NCBI GenBank assembly: GCA_013397435.1
Contig: VZRG01000267.1
Location: forward strand, 1 to 64,000
Origin: Erythrocercus mccallii
Taxonomy: Eukaryota; Chordata; Aves; Passeriformes; Dicruridae
Length of the DNA: 64,000 nt
Direction: 5' to 3'
Under the pieces are notes generated by a model. The model saw only the letters and a list, made by a program, of their open reading frames with translations. It was not told the origin of the DNA and searched no databases. The translations under genes and the position numbers were made by a program. This document shows, piece after piece, positions 1-13,200 of the stretch; position 1 is the first letter of the stretch, and each line of letters begins with the position of its first letter.

Positions 1-3000
1 TTTGTTAAATAAATAGCTTTTTCCACTCTTCTCTAAGGAAGTTTCCTTTTCCCGGGCTGGCAGGGGGGAGGGGCCGTTTAGGTTTGCCTTCCAAAGGAAC
101 CCCTTCGGAGGTTTCCTCCCAAATTTGCCCTAAACCTAGACAGTAGTATTTATATTTCAAAAAAAAATTAGGCTCATGAGGTCTTCCTTTACAGGCCTTA
201 AGTAGGTACCTAGAGAAACTTTGTACCTCTTTGGTACACTCTGCTCCTCTCAAGAGCTAAGCCTCTTCCCTTTTGATAGAGGTCTCTTGAGATCTCAGCT
301 ATTTCCCTAGTAGTTCACAAGAACAATAACAATAAAATCTCACTCTTCATAGTCAGATAATTTCCATAGAAAATGTATTTTGCAAACAGAATATGGGTAG
401 GTTTGACTGCAGTTTGATTTCTGAAGTTTTTGATTTCTGGTTTTTTGTAACCCCAAAGATTCACAGTAAAAGCACTGGTGTTGAATTATTGCTATCAAAG
501 AATTTTGAAAGTATTATTTGAAAAAAAAATACTAACTTTGGAAAAGTACGTGAAAGGAAAGGCACCTTTGTGGTTCTGCCATTTGAGCTCTGTATGTTCA
601 CAAGAAAAACAGCTGAAAAGGAAAAAGAAGGAAGATGAACATGAGATAATCACCATAAAACAGTGAAAATAAAGAGGTTACAGAGATATAGAAGATATAG
701 CTCATATATAGATAACTGCGTATGTTTCAGCTAATTGTTATAAACAAAAAGAAAAAAAATCATAAAACCAACAGCAAAACAGAGCAAAAAGGGAAAAAAA
801 CAAGAGAGTATGGATAAGCTGAGAAATGTGATGTGAGGAAAGCCTTGGGTTTGTCTAAGATTCCTTCCTGTTTATGGTAATGTGCTTATTTTACATGTTT
901 TATTAATACCCTACAGCTGATAACAAACAGCAATTGTGCATGCAAAAGACATAATACTCTGCAACAGACATCTGCTGTGGAGGTACTTAGGCTGTGCCTA
1001 TTTTAGGATCAATACATAAAAGGCCAATGCCAAAGGAGGAAATTGCCCAATCATTTGTGGACTTTCAAAAACCCCAGGGGCTGGGGAATGGCATCTTCTG
1101 CAACCCTATCTGAAATTCTAGCCAGCTCTCCATTAAACATTGACTCACTTTCTCACAAGCTGTTGAAAATAGACCAAGACTTCAGTAGCTCTCACATGCA
1201 GCATTTTCTTTGACCATAAAGAATATTTCAATTGCCCATGACTTAAAAAAAATTACCCATATTGTTGAAGCATGCTGTTAGCGACACACCAAGATAGCTT
1301 TTCCATAAACCATTTTATTTTTAAAGCTTTTCAAAGTCGTGTAGTGTTCCCCAAACATAAAGTGCGCAGAATGCCAAGCCTGAAGAGTACGTGTTCAGAG
1401 AGTTTAATTCTTCCTTCTTCTGTTGACCTGATTAGAATTTGTACTGTAATCAATGAAAAGGATATGTCTACATTACCCAGAAAAAAATAGGTCTTCAGTG
1501 AAATGCCTAACTTTACCACAAATTTTCAACAAGCTGTACAGTAGAAGCAAATCCAAGAAAGAGAGGAACTATACAGAGAGGGCATGAGGCTAATATAAAA
1601 TCTTGTGGCCAGTTAGACTAATGCACAGCATTAATGACTAAGCCTTTCTGTTCTTTAATTTTCAGCTAAGACACCTATTCAGCAGAAAGATTTGGACTTA
1701 GGTCAGAGAGATGAGATAAACAGGATAACCATTAAAACACAAAAACATATGGTATCGCCAATTGCATGAAGATCAACATTAGATTAAATGCTATTCAGTA
1801 AGCAGTGTTTATGCATCTCTCAGCCAGACAGGATGTTCTACTGATGTTTCAGACTTGGCTCCAGCTGAGTAGTACAAACTACCAGGGCTGCGTGTGACTG
1901 CTGAGCAGATGAGTCACATTTTCAAAGGTAAAAACCACAGATTTTACTTGTTAACTGTGGGGAGTGTTGAAAGTGTCTAATCTAAATTTGATATTACCTA
2001 CAGTAGAAGTTTTCTAGACTGCTATTAGTTGTCAAGATATAGGTTCCGTCCTGATTCCAACCAGTATGAGAGAGGGAAAGAAAGTAGACTAAAGGTCCAA
2101 CCAGTAAAGCTAAGGAAATGCAACACATCCAGTTCCCACTTCTGCATTTATTTAAAACACCCTTTCCAGACTTAACATTTTCCTTTTTTAGGTTCACCTT
2201 ATGGCTCAGGTCTGGCTTCTTTAAAAGTTAAACTCATGTTTAGTTTATCATTCGGTGAAGAGTGGATGGGATTTGACCAGCTGTTGTCTGGAATGTGGCT
2301 GACACACAACTGCTACTATTAAAGGTGGGCAAGTGAAAGAAAGTAGCAGAGAGTACCTGTCAAAGCCCTCTGCCCCTGCCAATCCCCAGCTGCACAAAGC
2401 TAAATTTTTGATGGCAGACTTTTAGTGTAGGATTTCTCTAACCTACCTTGTCACTGTCTCCACTGTGAACCTCTGATCAGGGACATCATCTATGTAGTGT
2501 TGGTAACTGGGAACAGGAGCACAAATTACTTGAAACATTAGCATTTATGATGAGATAAATGATACAGAAGGAGCCCAGATGACTAGCTTAGATGTATGAG
2601 TGAGAACTCTTGACACCTAAAATTTGGTGAAATTAATCCCACCCGTGGCTATTAAGTTGAAAAACATCTTAAGATAATTTTTTTCTGACCTCAAACACAG
2701 AATTTGTTTTGATCCTATTGCTAAATGAGGAAGCATGAAGAATACATTGTCCTAGCATGATCATTCACCTCTCTCTTGGCAGTGAAATAACTAACAGAGC
2801 TGGCAACATTCTCATTCAGCTTCAAAGCTAACATCTCTTTCAAATGAGCAGGAACTGCTTCAAGCCATTGTTCTAGGCTGTCTTCAGGACTGGTTTGATA
2901 CCATTACGCAGGTCAAGTGTTTCATATTGTATGCACTATCATAGGATCCAACCACCTCAGAGTTCCTTCCTTTGTTTATGTAGATTTAATATCTTCCAGA

Positions 3001-6000
3001 CCACCTTTGCAATCTCAATAACTCAATTTTTTTTCAACAAAAGTTTGCAGCATCAGAGAAGCAAATGTTTCACCAAATCAACCAAATCAGATTGTTGTTT
3101 GGAAGCAGATTTTAGTTGGTTGCACAGCAGCCACTCATTTAACTTTTCAGGCTGCAAAAAGCTGTAAAAGAAAAAAAACCTACTACCTCTGACACTACTA
3201 CCTGGAGTGAAGAACTACCAGGAATAGAAATGACACTAATCTTGCTCACTTGACTTTTAAGAATTCTAATTTCTATGGAAGTTAAATTAACTTTGTTCAT
3301 CACTATTGTCCATTTGTCCCTTTGAAATGTTTCTGTATTAAAAGGTATAGCAAGGGCTAGCAGGTGGTAGTGGCCCCATTTCAAGGTATGATTTACAACA
3401 CTGTCAGCATTTTACTTACTAGGTAAGCAAAACTGTGTATCTAAGTGAGTCAATTCAAATATTAAGGCATATGAAAACTGTTAACAAAGTCTTCCATGTA
3501 GAAAGGCTACTTGCCTTTGCAAATTGAGCAGATTTGTGTTGAGAAATACTACATTAAAAATATAATATTTTAAGACTGTTATAAGGGTATTAAATACAGC
3601 AAAGAATAGTTTTAGGCTGTACATATTTGCATGGAAGTACTTAAATTATATCAGACATTAAATATATGGTAAATAATTTCATGCATCTACCTTGCAGCTA
3701 GTACAGAAAGACTTAATTCCATTCTGTTTTTCTACTCAAGAAGAGTTTCTTAATATGTGAAAGGTTAACAAACATTATCTTTTTCTTTCATTTTTTTAAA
3801 ATTCTAAATTATTGTCCTCAGTCTACATCTACTTTTTAACTATCATCTGAAATCCTGAATTTGAAGTTGGGTATCCCACAAGAAAAAACACAACCTTTTG
3901 CAGGTCAGTAAAAAAAAACAAAATTACTCTCTCTGGTTCAGTTTTCTCCAATTGATAGGTTATTTAACATATAATTCATCCCATGTATGATAACATGGGT
4001 AAAATAGATTTCAACAAACGTGTGTGAAAACGCAACATTAGTTTTACTGTATTTTGTAAAATAAACATAAAAATTCTTGTTAGCACCGTTAAATATCTCC
4101 TCTTTTTCAAAAGCAGAAACAAATCAATCCTTCTGTTGACAGGAATAAATCCTGTATCAGTGGCCTTGCTCTAAATATGTATTTACTTTGTGGCTAAGTA
4201 AAAACATACCACTTGTTCAAAAGTAAGCACATTCATAGGCCCTGCACTTTCTACTTATACCCTGATAAAATCCATCCCTACCAGATTAATGGGATAACAG
4301 TTACTTTACATACAAAAATAAAATAAATTAGTAGAGAAAGATTTCTAGTATAGCATATATTCACACAAATCAATATCACTAAGGAATCCTAAATTGCCCT
4401 CCCTATTACTTAGGCTGAGCAAGACAATGTGCTCTCCCTGGCCAGGCTCAGCCATGAGGAGCACAAGGTTACCTTTTAGCTGGTCGTTCATAGTGCAGCA
4501 TTTACTTGAAAGCCAGATGTGAATCCTTCAGGTTCAGTGGCTCCCAAGTGCTCTTTGTCCTCCCTCTGAAACAGCATTTTTCATAACTCAAGAGATGCAC
4601 ATAGGCTAAGATTCCTCTCTGGGAATCCTAGATGCCTTCCCTAAGAAAGATAAGATTAATAATCAATTTTCTTTATCATCATAATGATCTTCCCAATTAT
4701 TTAAAATAAAGGCTATGTAAAGATTTTGCATTACAGAAGCTTCTGATCACACCACTGTGACATAGCAAGATCTGTTTTCAGGCAGAATTATTCAGTATAT
4801 AATAGGTCTAACCATTTAGGTGTCCGTTTGTGTCATATATTTTAGTTAGAAATACTTTAAAGAAAACACTTCCTTCTCTCATCAGGGTGAAATCAAGGTA
4901 ATCTTATTTAAACTCCCTGGGATAGTAATTTTTAAAATGAAATGACACTCCACCTAATTATTTTAAAGTCTTCAACTCCTGTAAGCTCTTCAAGTAACAT
5001 CTAAACCTTTAAGAAATTGCCAACTGTTTGAATAATACAGTACACAGAGTACCACCCTTTGAAGGAAAGCTTGCATGTTCAGTTTGGGCCAAATAAGCAA
5101 TAAGACAATATAAACCCAAGCCACTTAAACCACATGAATAATTCCCAGACATTTAGAAATCTGATTTATAACCATGCACAGGCAGTGCTATCGTTGTTCC
5201 AGAATTCACTTTGCTGGAATTTATTGAAGGATACTGCTGTGTCCTAACAGGTTTTTACAATGAATAAGACCTGTAATGCTACTGACTGGGCATGAAAACT
5301 GTGTACTAAATAATGTACAATTATTCTATTTGAGGTAAATTTGCTATGGAGAATGAAACTATTAATCATTAAGTCATCTCAGGTTTCTGTATTATTAAAA
5401 CATGCCTAATATTCCCACTAAGAAAGCCACCCCTGACATAAGGAGGTGATCTTAAAAATAACCTGGTACCCTTAGTTTTACAGAATGTTTGCTGACCTCT
5501 AACGACCCACTTTGTTCCCAGACATTGTAACTTTGTAATTCCTTTGATCTTCAGACGTTTTTCTAATCGCATTTCTGCAAGATATTTGATGTGCTGCCAC
5601 CAGTCAGTAGAAAAGCAGGAAGTTAAAGTACTACCAAGCCTTTCTTATATATACCATTATATATCCACATATACAAGGGAACATTTTTTAGTGAGTTAGC
5701 TTAATATTCTAAGGACATGTGGAAAAAGTTGAACAAGAAGAAAATTAGTTATTAAGATTTAAATTATAAGATTGTTTAAATACGAATGATTATGGAGTAA
5801 AACCAGACCTTTGTGTTTGCACGTGAATTATTGTGGGGTTACTACAGAGCTTTAACTTTAGATCATCTTTTATTTTATGCAATCTAATAACTTGCACCCA
5901 CATTGCAAATGGGAATAGTTAACCTGGTGTCAAATCTCATTGCAGAAACCCTTATTAAAACCCTGCTCACCTGTATACATCCAGCCTCCTATATGCTTTT

Positions 6001-9000
6001 CTTCTCAGGAAAAATAAAGTTCTTTATTCAGTGTCAGAAGGGTTGATCCACTCCAATTTAAATACAATTAGCAAGATTGTTACACAAGTTGCAGTTGCCA
6101 GATCTTTATGGCTGGTAATACCTCTGCCAAAGTACACAATATATTTTGGTTTCAGTATGACTTTGCAAGGCTATCGGTTGGAAAAAGCAGTTTTTTGGTT
6201 CTGCAATGAATCCAAGCATAGCCTGGAATTTCAGACACTTACAAAAGACCCCAACCTTGTGCTTGACTTCAACTTTCACAGTAGGACTGATACTCTAGGG
6301 TAACCTCCAAAGCGATTTGAGTGGAATTTTTCCCATTTTGCTTTTCCTGGTGTTCAGGATCAGTGTGAGAGCTAGACTTCTGATTTTTTCTAGTCAAGAT
6401 GTGTGCTTTTGTAAAGATGAGCTGTCACTCTCCTTTTGGAGAGCAATATATGTGGAGATATCAACTGGAAGCACTAGTTGCCACAGGAGGCTCGATGTCT
6501 CTTCTCCAGATAGACCTCAGCTTAGTCTGCTTGTATCCAAACTCAATCTCCCACATTTGCTGATGCAGAGAGACACAGTGTTCCTAACTCTGGATTTCTC
6601 AAGCAAATTGCCAGGTGCAGACCCATGTTTAACTCCATTTTCACTACCATGAGCCTCTTCTCTCTCCTACCCCAAAACCAACCCTCCTAACTACCTGGAT
6701 GAATTTCTCCTGCTCTTTCCTAATAACGTGGTTTCCTAACAACAGTTTTCAAAAACAAGTTTGATGTTAAAGCAATGAGCACAGGCTTAGAGCAAGAATT
6801 TCTTACCCATTAACATGTAAGAGTTACAGGTTTGTTTGTTTTTTAAACAAATGTTTGAACACAGTCCCTGTGGTCTGCCAGCCTAAACTATTCACCAACA
6901 GCAAATCCTGGCCTTCCTTTGGAGTCTGAGGCCAGAAAGCCACTCCAGACTTCTGCTTCAACTGACTGGTTTCTGGTGGTCCAACTTGTTCTCAATCAAG
7001 GAAGCACTTTCTTTTCTGACAATGAGAAGAACTTGTAACTCAGGGTCTCACGGAGCACAGGTCACTAATGACAGAAACACAAGGGCAGACTTTGCACACT
7101 TATGGTCTGTGTACAGTAGCTTGGGAAAGGACCTTGAGTTAAAAACTGTTACACTCTCAGTCTAGGAGTGAATTTTCTCATTATATTTTGGTGGTATCAG
7201 TACAACTGGAAAATAAAACACAGTATTTCGGTCTGTTTCAAATATTGATTGTTTAAAAGTAAACTTGGCTTCTTGGCAGGATCCCTAATACCTCTTCAAT
7301 AATTTTCCTTTTTTTCTCCCTTCAGCCCTCAGTCTCACGTCAGGACAACTAAACTTTGAGCCACATAAAGCTAGATAAAGTTTGCTTCATATCCTATTTG
7401 TGCTTCTCCAGACAAAAATGTCACCAGAAATTATTGAAGGAATTTTTTCCCCCCACACTTACTGAGAACTTCCGTGCCCCCTTCTGGCCCACTCATTTCT
7501 GCAATGTCAGCTTGGACCCCCTTCTTAACCCTTCCTCCCTACACTGGGAGTTACCAATCCTGAGATGTAAAACTCACAACAATCCCTAAATAACACATTG
7601 TAGTTAGTCCTACAGAGCCATTTCAATGTGAAAATGAAACATAAATTTAGGCAAGGAAAAGGAAAATATCAATGTATTTGTCCATTAATCATTGTTCTGT
7701 CTTGCTGGCTTTTTACTTACTTCCTGAAACTTTTCCCTTTTACAGTAAAGAACCTAACTGAAGTTCACATTGATTTCTCTGCAGCAGTCTTCTCTGCTAA
7801 CCTCCTCCAGAAGTCTGTAATTTAATACATGTATTATCTACACCTACATGCTCTGCTTCTTCTTTTTTTTTCCTTCTGAAATGAAACAGGTCATTTCCCA
7901 TAGATCTGTAACAGCAGGAAACATCCTCTTGTATTACTTTAATTTCAGCTTTCCATGTCAGTGCATGCCAGGAACATTTGATGTGACAGAAAACATCCCC
8001 AAAGCAATGTAGATTCTTCAATACCATTAAAACGGAACCAAAAGTTTCTGTGTTGCTTGTAAGAACAGCGAAACAGAGTTAACTGCTGAGTGAACAGAGC
8101 AGTGTAAAGTTCCTTTCCCCTTAATGTATGACAACACTGATTTCACACACTGAGTAGCTCTGGTATCTGATTTGTTAGCAGCTGACAGGAAACCTGAACA
8201 CAATTTCCAGAGGTGTTTTTATGCTCAGTTTAGTGTTACGGAGACTCAGCTACTGCAAACTCTCTTTCTCTACGCCTTAAAGGCCGCCTAAGGATATCTT
8301 ACAAAGCAGGAATTGCCATCTGCTGGCCAAGCCGGGAATGGGCTTTGTCCGCAATTTATTACTACATCTCCCTGACTAAATTTGGAAATGGATTTGAGCA
8401 AAGGAGACGTTGCCACTGTCAGCTGAGCCTGCCCGCGGGGCAGAAGTATATGCATACTTCTCCAGCTGACGCTGGAAAAGGAGGGGGAAAACTGTAGAGG
8501 AGGAGATGAGTTTGAGGGATCCGTGATGCTGAAGTATTGATTTTAAAATTGTTTTCATCTGGAAATTACACTTGCATTTTTATACTTTTGAGTGACAAAA
8601 AGAGAATGTAGGGGTGACAAAACCCTTGCTGCTGGGAGAGGAAGGCCAAGTCTCTGCAAATCTGTGTTTCCAGATAAGAGATGCTTAGAGGCAGCAGGGA
8701 GGCACCACAGTAATCCCTGCCCATTCTCAAGCAAAATCCTGTATAGCACAGCACAATCGTCCCCTGACTCTCTTCTCTCATCTGCTTTTTCACAGCTGGG
8801 ATTTTTTGTGTCCCAAGCCCTTCTGCAAGTTTATGTCCAAACTCATCTCACAAGCCACCTCCTCCCCAGCTCTCAGAGTCAAAACATTTCTCCTCATTCT
8901 TTGAATCCAGAATCCCTCACACTTTTTATCTTCTTTCCCATCCTTCCTTAAGTTTTCTGTTCTACCAAGTCTGCCTCCTTTTCTCCTAACTCTTCATGCA

Positions 9001-9229
9001 GGCACAGACCATTCCACTGCACAGCTGGTTTGTAAAGAAGTAGTAACTTCCTCTTAGTGTTCCCTAGCCTTAGTGGAATTATGATAAATGGAGCTCTTTC
9101 TATCACTCACATTTTCTACCAGGAGTTCCATAACTTAAGTGCCTGTGTTAGAAAATTGCATCCTTCTATGTGCCAGCTATTTTCTTCATTGCATAGTCCC
9201 AAATAAACTGCCTTTTCCCATAAAATAAC
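1..9229. other. Gene-free intergenic sequence downstream of RPF2
   Basis: No exon of a recognisable gene was found on either strand. Open frames here are at most about 120 codons, lack flanking splice signals that would join them, and show no family motif. From human synteny the next gene beyond RPF2 is SLC16A10, but no monocarboxylate-transporter-like exon is visible, so that gene must begin left of the window. AT-rich unique sequence makes up the stretch, and no young repeat is evident before the CR1 copy at 9230. Confidence 0.7.
8314..8326 (-). promoter_or_regulatory. CTCF-like core motif
   Basis: Read on the minus strand this 13-mer is CCAGCAGATGGCA, which fits every position of the vertebrate CTCF core CCASYAGRKGGCR. 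It stands in a locally GC-richer patch (8280-8345) of gene-free sequence. A 13-base match can occur by chance, so occupancy is inference. Confidence 0.35.
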
Positions 9230-9497
9230 AACAAGGACAAGAAAAATGGCCTCAAGCTGTGCCAGAGAGGTTCAGATTGGGTATTATGAAGAATTTCTTC
9301 ATAAGAAGGGTTGCCCAGCATTGGAACAGGCTGCCCAGGGAAGTGGTTGAATCACCATCGCAGAAGGTATGTAAAAGATGAATGTGTGTGGTACCTGGGA
9401 CATGGTTTAGTGCTGGATGTGGCAGTGCTGGGTTAGTAAATGGTTGGACTCAATGAGCTCCTCGAGGTATTTTCCAGCCCAAATGATTCTGTGATCT
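9230..9497 (+). mobile_element. CR1 LINE 3' fragment
   Basis: The fragment carries the diagnostic CR1 3' phrases in order: 'ggacaagaaaaatggcctca', 'gaggttcagattgggtatta', 'ggaacaggctgcccaggga' and a terminal 'ttccagcccaaatgattctg'. It is 5'-truncated, as is usual for CR1, and lies in plus orientation. It is too short to code for anything. Confidence 0.9.
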
Positions 9498-10088
9498 CCA
9501 TGTCATCCATGAATTCCTGTATTTTTGCAATATTTATTTTCAACTATATCCTTTCCAAGCAGAAGACCTATTTATTCTTCCCGTAGAAACAATTTCACAT
9601 CTTAAGATCAGCTTATGCTTCCTCTGAACTATTCTATTATAGCCCTTTTCATGGTGGAGGACAGGGATAGCTGAACTGCACACAGAAGGCAGAGTCTGGG
9701 CACAGTTTGGATTTATACAGCAGCAAATTTTTATACTCTATTTCATTTTCCTTGTACTCATTCTTATTTCCCCATACTAATTCTTAACATTTGATTTCCT
9801 TTTTTGACTATGAGTATCAGGATGACTTTTTCCTTTTCTACTACAATTGCAAGGTTTCACTTTCTTTTTTCTTTTTTTAAATTGATGTCAGTTTTGTTCA
9901 TCTTTTGTACATAACAACAATGCATTTAATTTGTGTGGCATTAAAATGCACCTTCCCAATAGTCTTATGGATGTCTTTGGAGGTGCCAGTCATCTTTACA
10001 ACATCAATCTAACTTCATTGTAACAGGTTATCAAACTACAAGTTATGGAAGAACTCAGCAATAGCTCCCTAAACCATGTCTAAGTAGC

Positions 10089-10222
10089 ACATAGAATCAT
10101 ACAATCATTGAGGCTGGAAAAGACCTTTGAGATCATTGAATGCAACTGTAAAAGTTTTACTGCCCTGTCCACCACCAAGCCATTTCCCTAAGCAAGGCAT
10201 TTACAAGTCTGGAGCTGAGCAA
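10089..10222 (-). mobile_element. CR1 LINE 3' end fragment, reverse orientation
   Basis: The copy begins with 'agaatcatacaatcattgag', the reverse complement of the CR1 3' terminus with its short ATTCTRTG-type repeat, followed by 'gctggaaaagacctttgaga'. Only about the last 130 bases of the element are recognisable. The right edge, towards the 5' end of the element, is diffuse. Confidence 0.8.
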
Positions 10223-13200
10223 ATGCTCCAGCTGCAGCTTTCTTGGAAGGGTACTCCTGTTTCTGCAGCTCTTTCATCTGCTGGCATTGGCATTGCCACG
10301 AAAATGTTGCACATAAATATTCAGCCTCCATCTGAACAATAATCTGAGAAAATAAAAAAGAAAAGGTTGCACAAGTCAGAATTAGTCATTTAAAGATACC
10401 TTTGATATCACACACTTTTCTCAGAAAGAACATAACAGAACTAGAAAGAGTACAAAGAGGACAAACAAGCAATATTTGTCCTATTTTACAGTTTGTGTGA
10501 AAAAACTTTTAAATTGACCATGGCACATTGGCTTGGGAAAGAAATCAGTGAGGACACTGAGGCCCGTAAAGTCATGATAGGCATGAAACTGGTGAAGGGA
10601 AATGTTTATCTGATAACACTCAAATAAAAGAGCTAAGGGAGATCTGAGAATATGATCAGACCTCAAGTTTAACTCAGTAATTCCTGTGTCACTCAAGGAA
10701 ACTAAATAATTGAACTAACCAATACAGAGTATTGAAGATGCCAAAATGGCATACTTAACCAAACAATAAGAAGAGTCATAGGAGAAAGATGCAGTGACAA
10801 AAAACACAATAAAAAGATTACTTCCAGCTCAGGAACTTTTCAAACTGTGGATTTCACTATACCAGGAAATAACAGGAGGAGTATTGAAGTTTCTCTCTGT
10901 TCTCATACTCTTTCCCAAAGTACCAGGAACTTAGTGGAGACTTAATGCTCATTTTAAACTTCCAGGGTGAAGCACAAATGCTGTTCTGTACTACTACAGA
11001 CACTGCAGCCAATTTTCTCATATTTGAGGAAATCACAGGGACAACCCATCTAGCATGTAAGAAGTAAGTCTTACCTTTGGGAAAGGAAGTGTGTAAGTCA
11101 TGTCCCCTCAGATGAAAAGGACTCTCGATGCTAATTGAGTGTAGTTGTTTTTTGTCTTATGAGATGGGTGGAAATTCAAAATGTGTAGAAGTAAAAACGT
11201 CAAAGTAAAGCATTGTGCTTTTACTAAACTGAATTTCTTTTTCTTCACTTTACGAAAGAGTAAGATTGCTATTTGTATTATTGGCAATGTTACACCAAAT
11301 ATAAAAGTATGAATGTTTCAATGGTGACAAATCAACTTTCTCCTTTCCCCAGAGTTTTGGTACAATTGGAAGTTTGGCCTTTTTATTCCGACTTGGAACA
11401 ACACAAAGTTTGCAAATATTGTGATTCTGAGAAATTCCATTTTTCTAACAGCTTATTTTTCTCATAGGCTGACTATGAAACACCAGTGTGTTTGTTTGGA
11501 AAAGGAAGGTTCCTGTCACTTGACAACATTCATCTTGGAGATATCTTTATTCACACAACTGCTAAACCTTAGCGATCCCATTGCGATCTCACCCTCAGCA
11601 GGAAGTGAGAGTAGCAGTGAGCTCACTGAGATTTTCTGGCCCATGGAAACTGGATGTATCCCACACCCAAACTATCAATGTAAAACAATAAACCACCTTA
11701 ATCACACAAGTACTTCTTGGCATGTACAAAACCCAAAGGAGGAGTAGCATTCCCAAAGAAGAATGCCTGTTCTCATTAAGAGTTTCCCTCAATGCGGGGA
11801 AAACAAGGAGCAGAGTTCTCCAGGACAGATTGTGTTCAACGCTCTTCTGCAATGAATGGTTGCAAGTAAACAGGAGAGCTTGAAGAACAAGGTCTTAAAG
11901 CTTGTTTGTTTTATAAGTAGAAGCTACCATCGTCCAGGAAAGCCGTGTTCAGTCTCTGAGCAAGTCTCCAAGTCAAGTGTCTTGTTCAGTGTCCTAGAGG
12001 GGACATAAAAGACCAGATAGTTTCTGATTTCAGTCATCTGGTTTTATTGTGAGAAAACACTTCTGCTATTGCCTTGTCTTAATAATTTGGCTATTCTTTC
12101 TTAACACTCATTTGTTTTGCTGACAGAGTTGGGCCCATGGAAACTAGCTCTTTACCTACTGGGTTGAAAAGTTCATCGTGTTCTACCTTTTAATAGAACA
12201 GCAAAACTTCCCCGTAAACTCAGCTCCCAGAATTGATTACAACCCTAGTAAAGCTGGCTCTGAGCAAATTTTGGCACTGTTTTCATAAACCACAAGTTTT
12301 GACAAGCTTTTTCCTTCTTCTCTGCTAGCATTTAACACATCTTTTTCTCCAGGCATACCAGTCAGGTGGTATAAATCTCCTGCCACAAGCATGAGTCCCT
12401 AAAGCAACAAGAATTAACTTTGACAGAATGTCATGCATGAGGTCATCTTTAGGGTTGGTTTATTGTGTCCTGTGCAGCTCACATGCTGAAAAAGAATTTC
12501 ACCTTTCTCTTTTTCATAATATTCCTTTAACTATATTTTTTCCTTAACATGGACAGCTTTGTCTACTCACGCTTAAACCTTCCAGTCACTTAACCACATA
12601 GGCCACAGAATAGATTTCCTTCCAGGAACTGAAAGAAAAGTAACTAAGAACCTAAACAGCTATTTCATCCTGAAAACAGAAACATAGATCTAATTAAATT
12701 TAAAATAAATTTAAAATATTTTTCATAGCTGGAGAAAATAACTAAATCTGCCTTCAAAAATTTGAGGCTTATGCTAAGATGTAGCATTAGCTTTCCAAGC
12801 AAAATGTACATGAAGTATTTCTAATCATGCTCAGACTAGAACAAGCCCAAATTAATCATTTATTCAAGTTCATTAAACAAAATCACTAAATGCAGCTTAA
12901 AAGGTCTTGTTCATGGCATAGCTCCATAGCATCAGAGGGAAAAGATGTATGTTGAGGAATCTTCATAGTGGAGAAAATCCTTCCAGTTAATCAGAAGCCA
13001 CATAGGGAGTTTTGTCAGGAGGTTATTCCTGATCAGCAGGAGAAGTTTCCTGAATAATATTTTGAAGGCTGCCTTAAAACCAATCTGCACCTATTTATTA
13101 ATGTTTTGCTAAAAATGGCACGAAGATGACCTAGCATCTTTCTTATAACTGGTTTTGGTCTTTGTTGAAAAAGATCAGCATTTCTGAGAGGTCTTCCTTT

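Noticed and set aside
6031..6652. Two adjacent plus-strand open frames of 90 and 111 codons
   Set aside because: No domain, no splice logic linking them, and ordinary intergenic composition.
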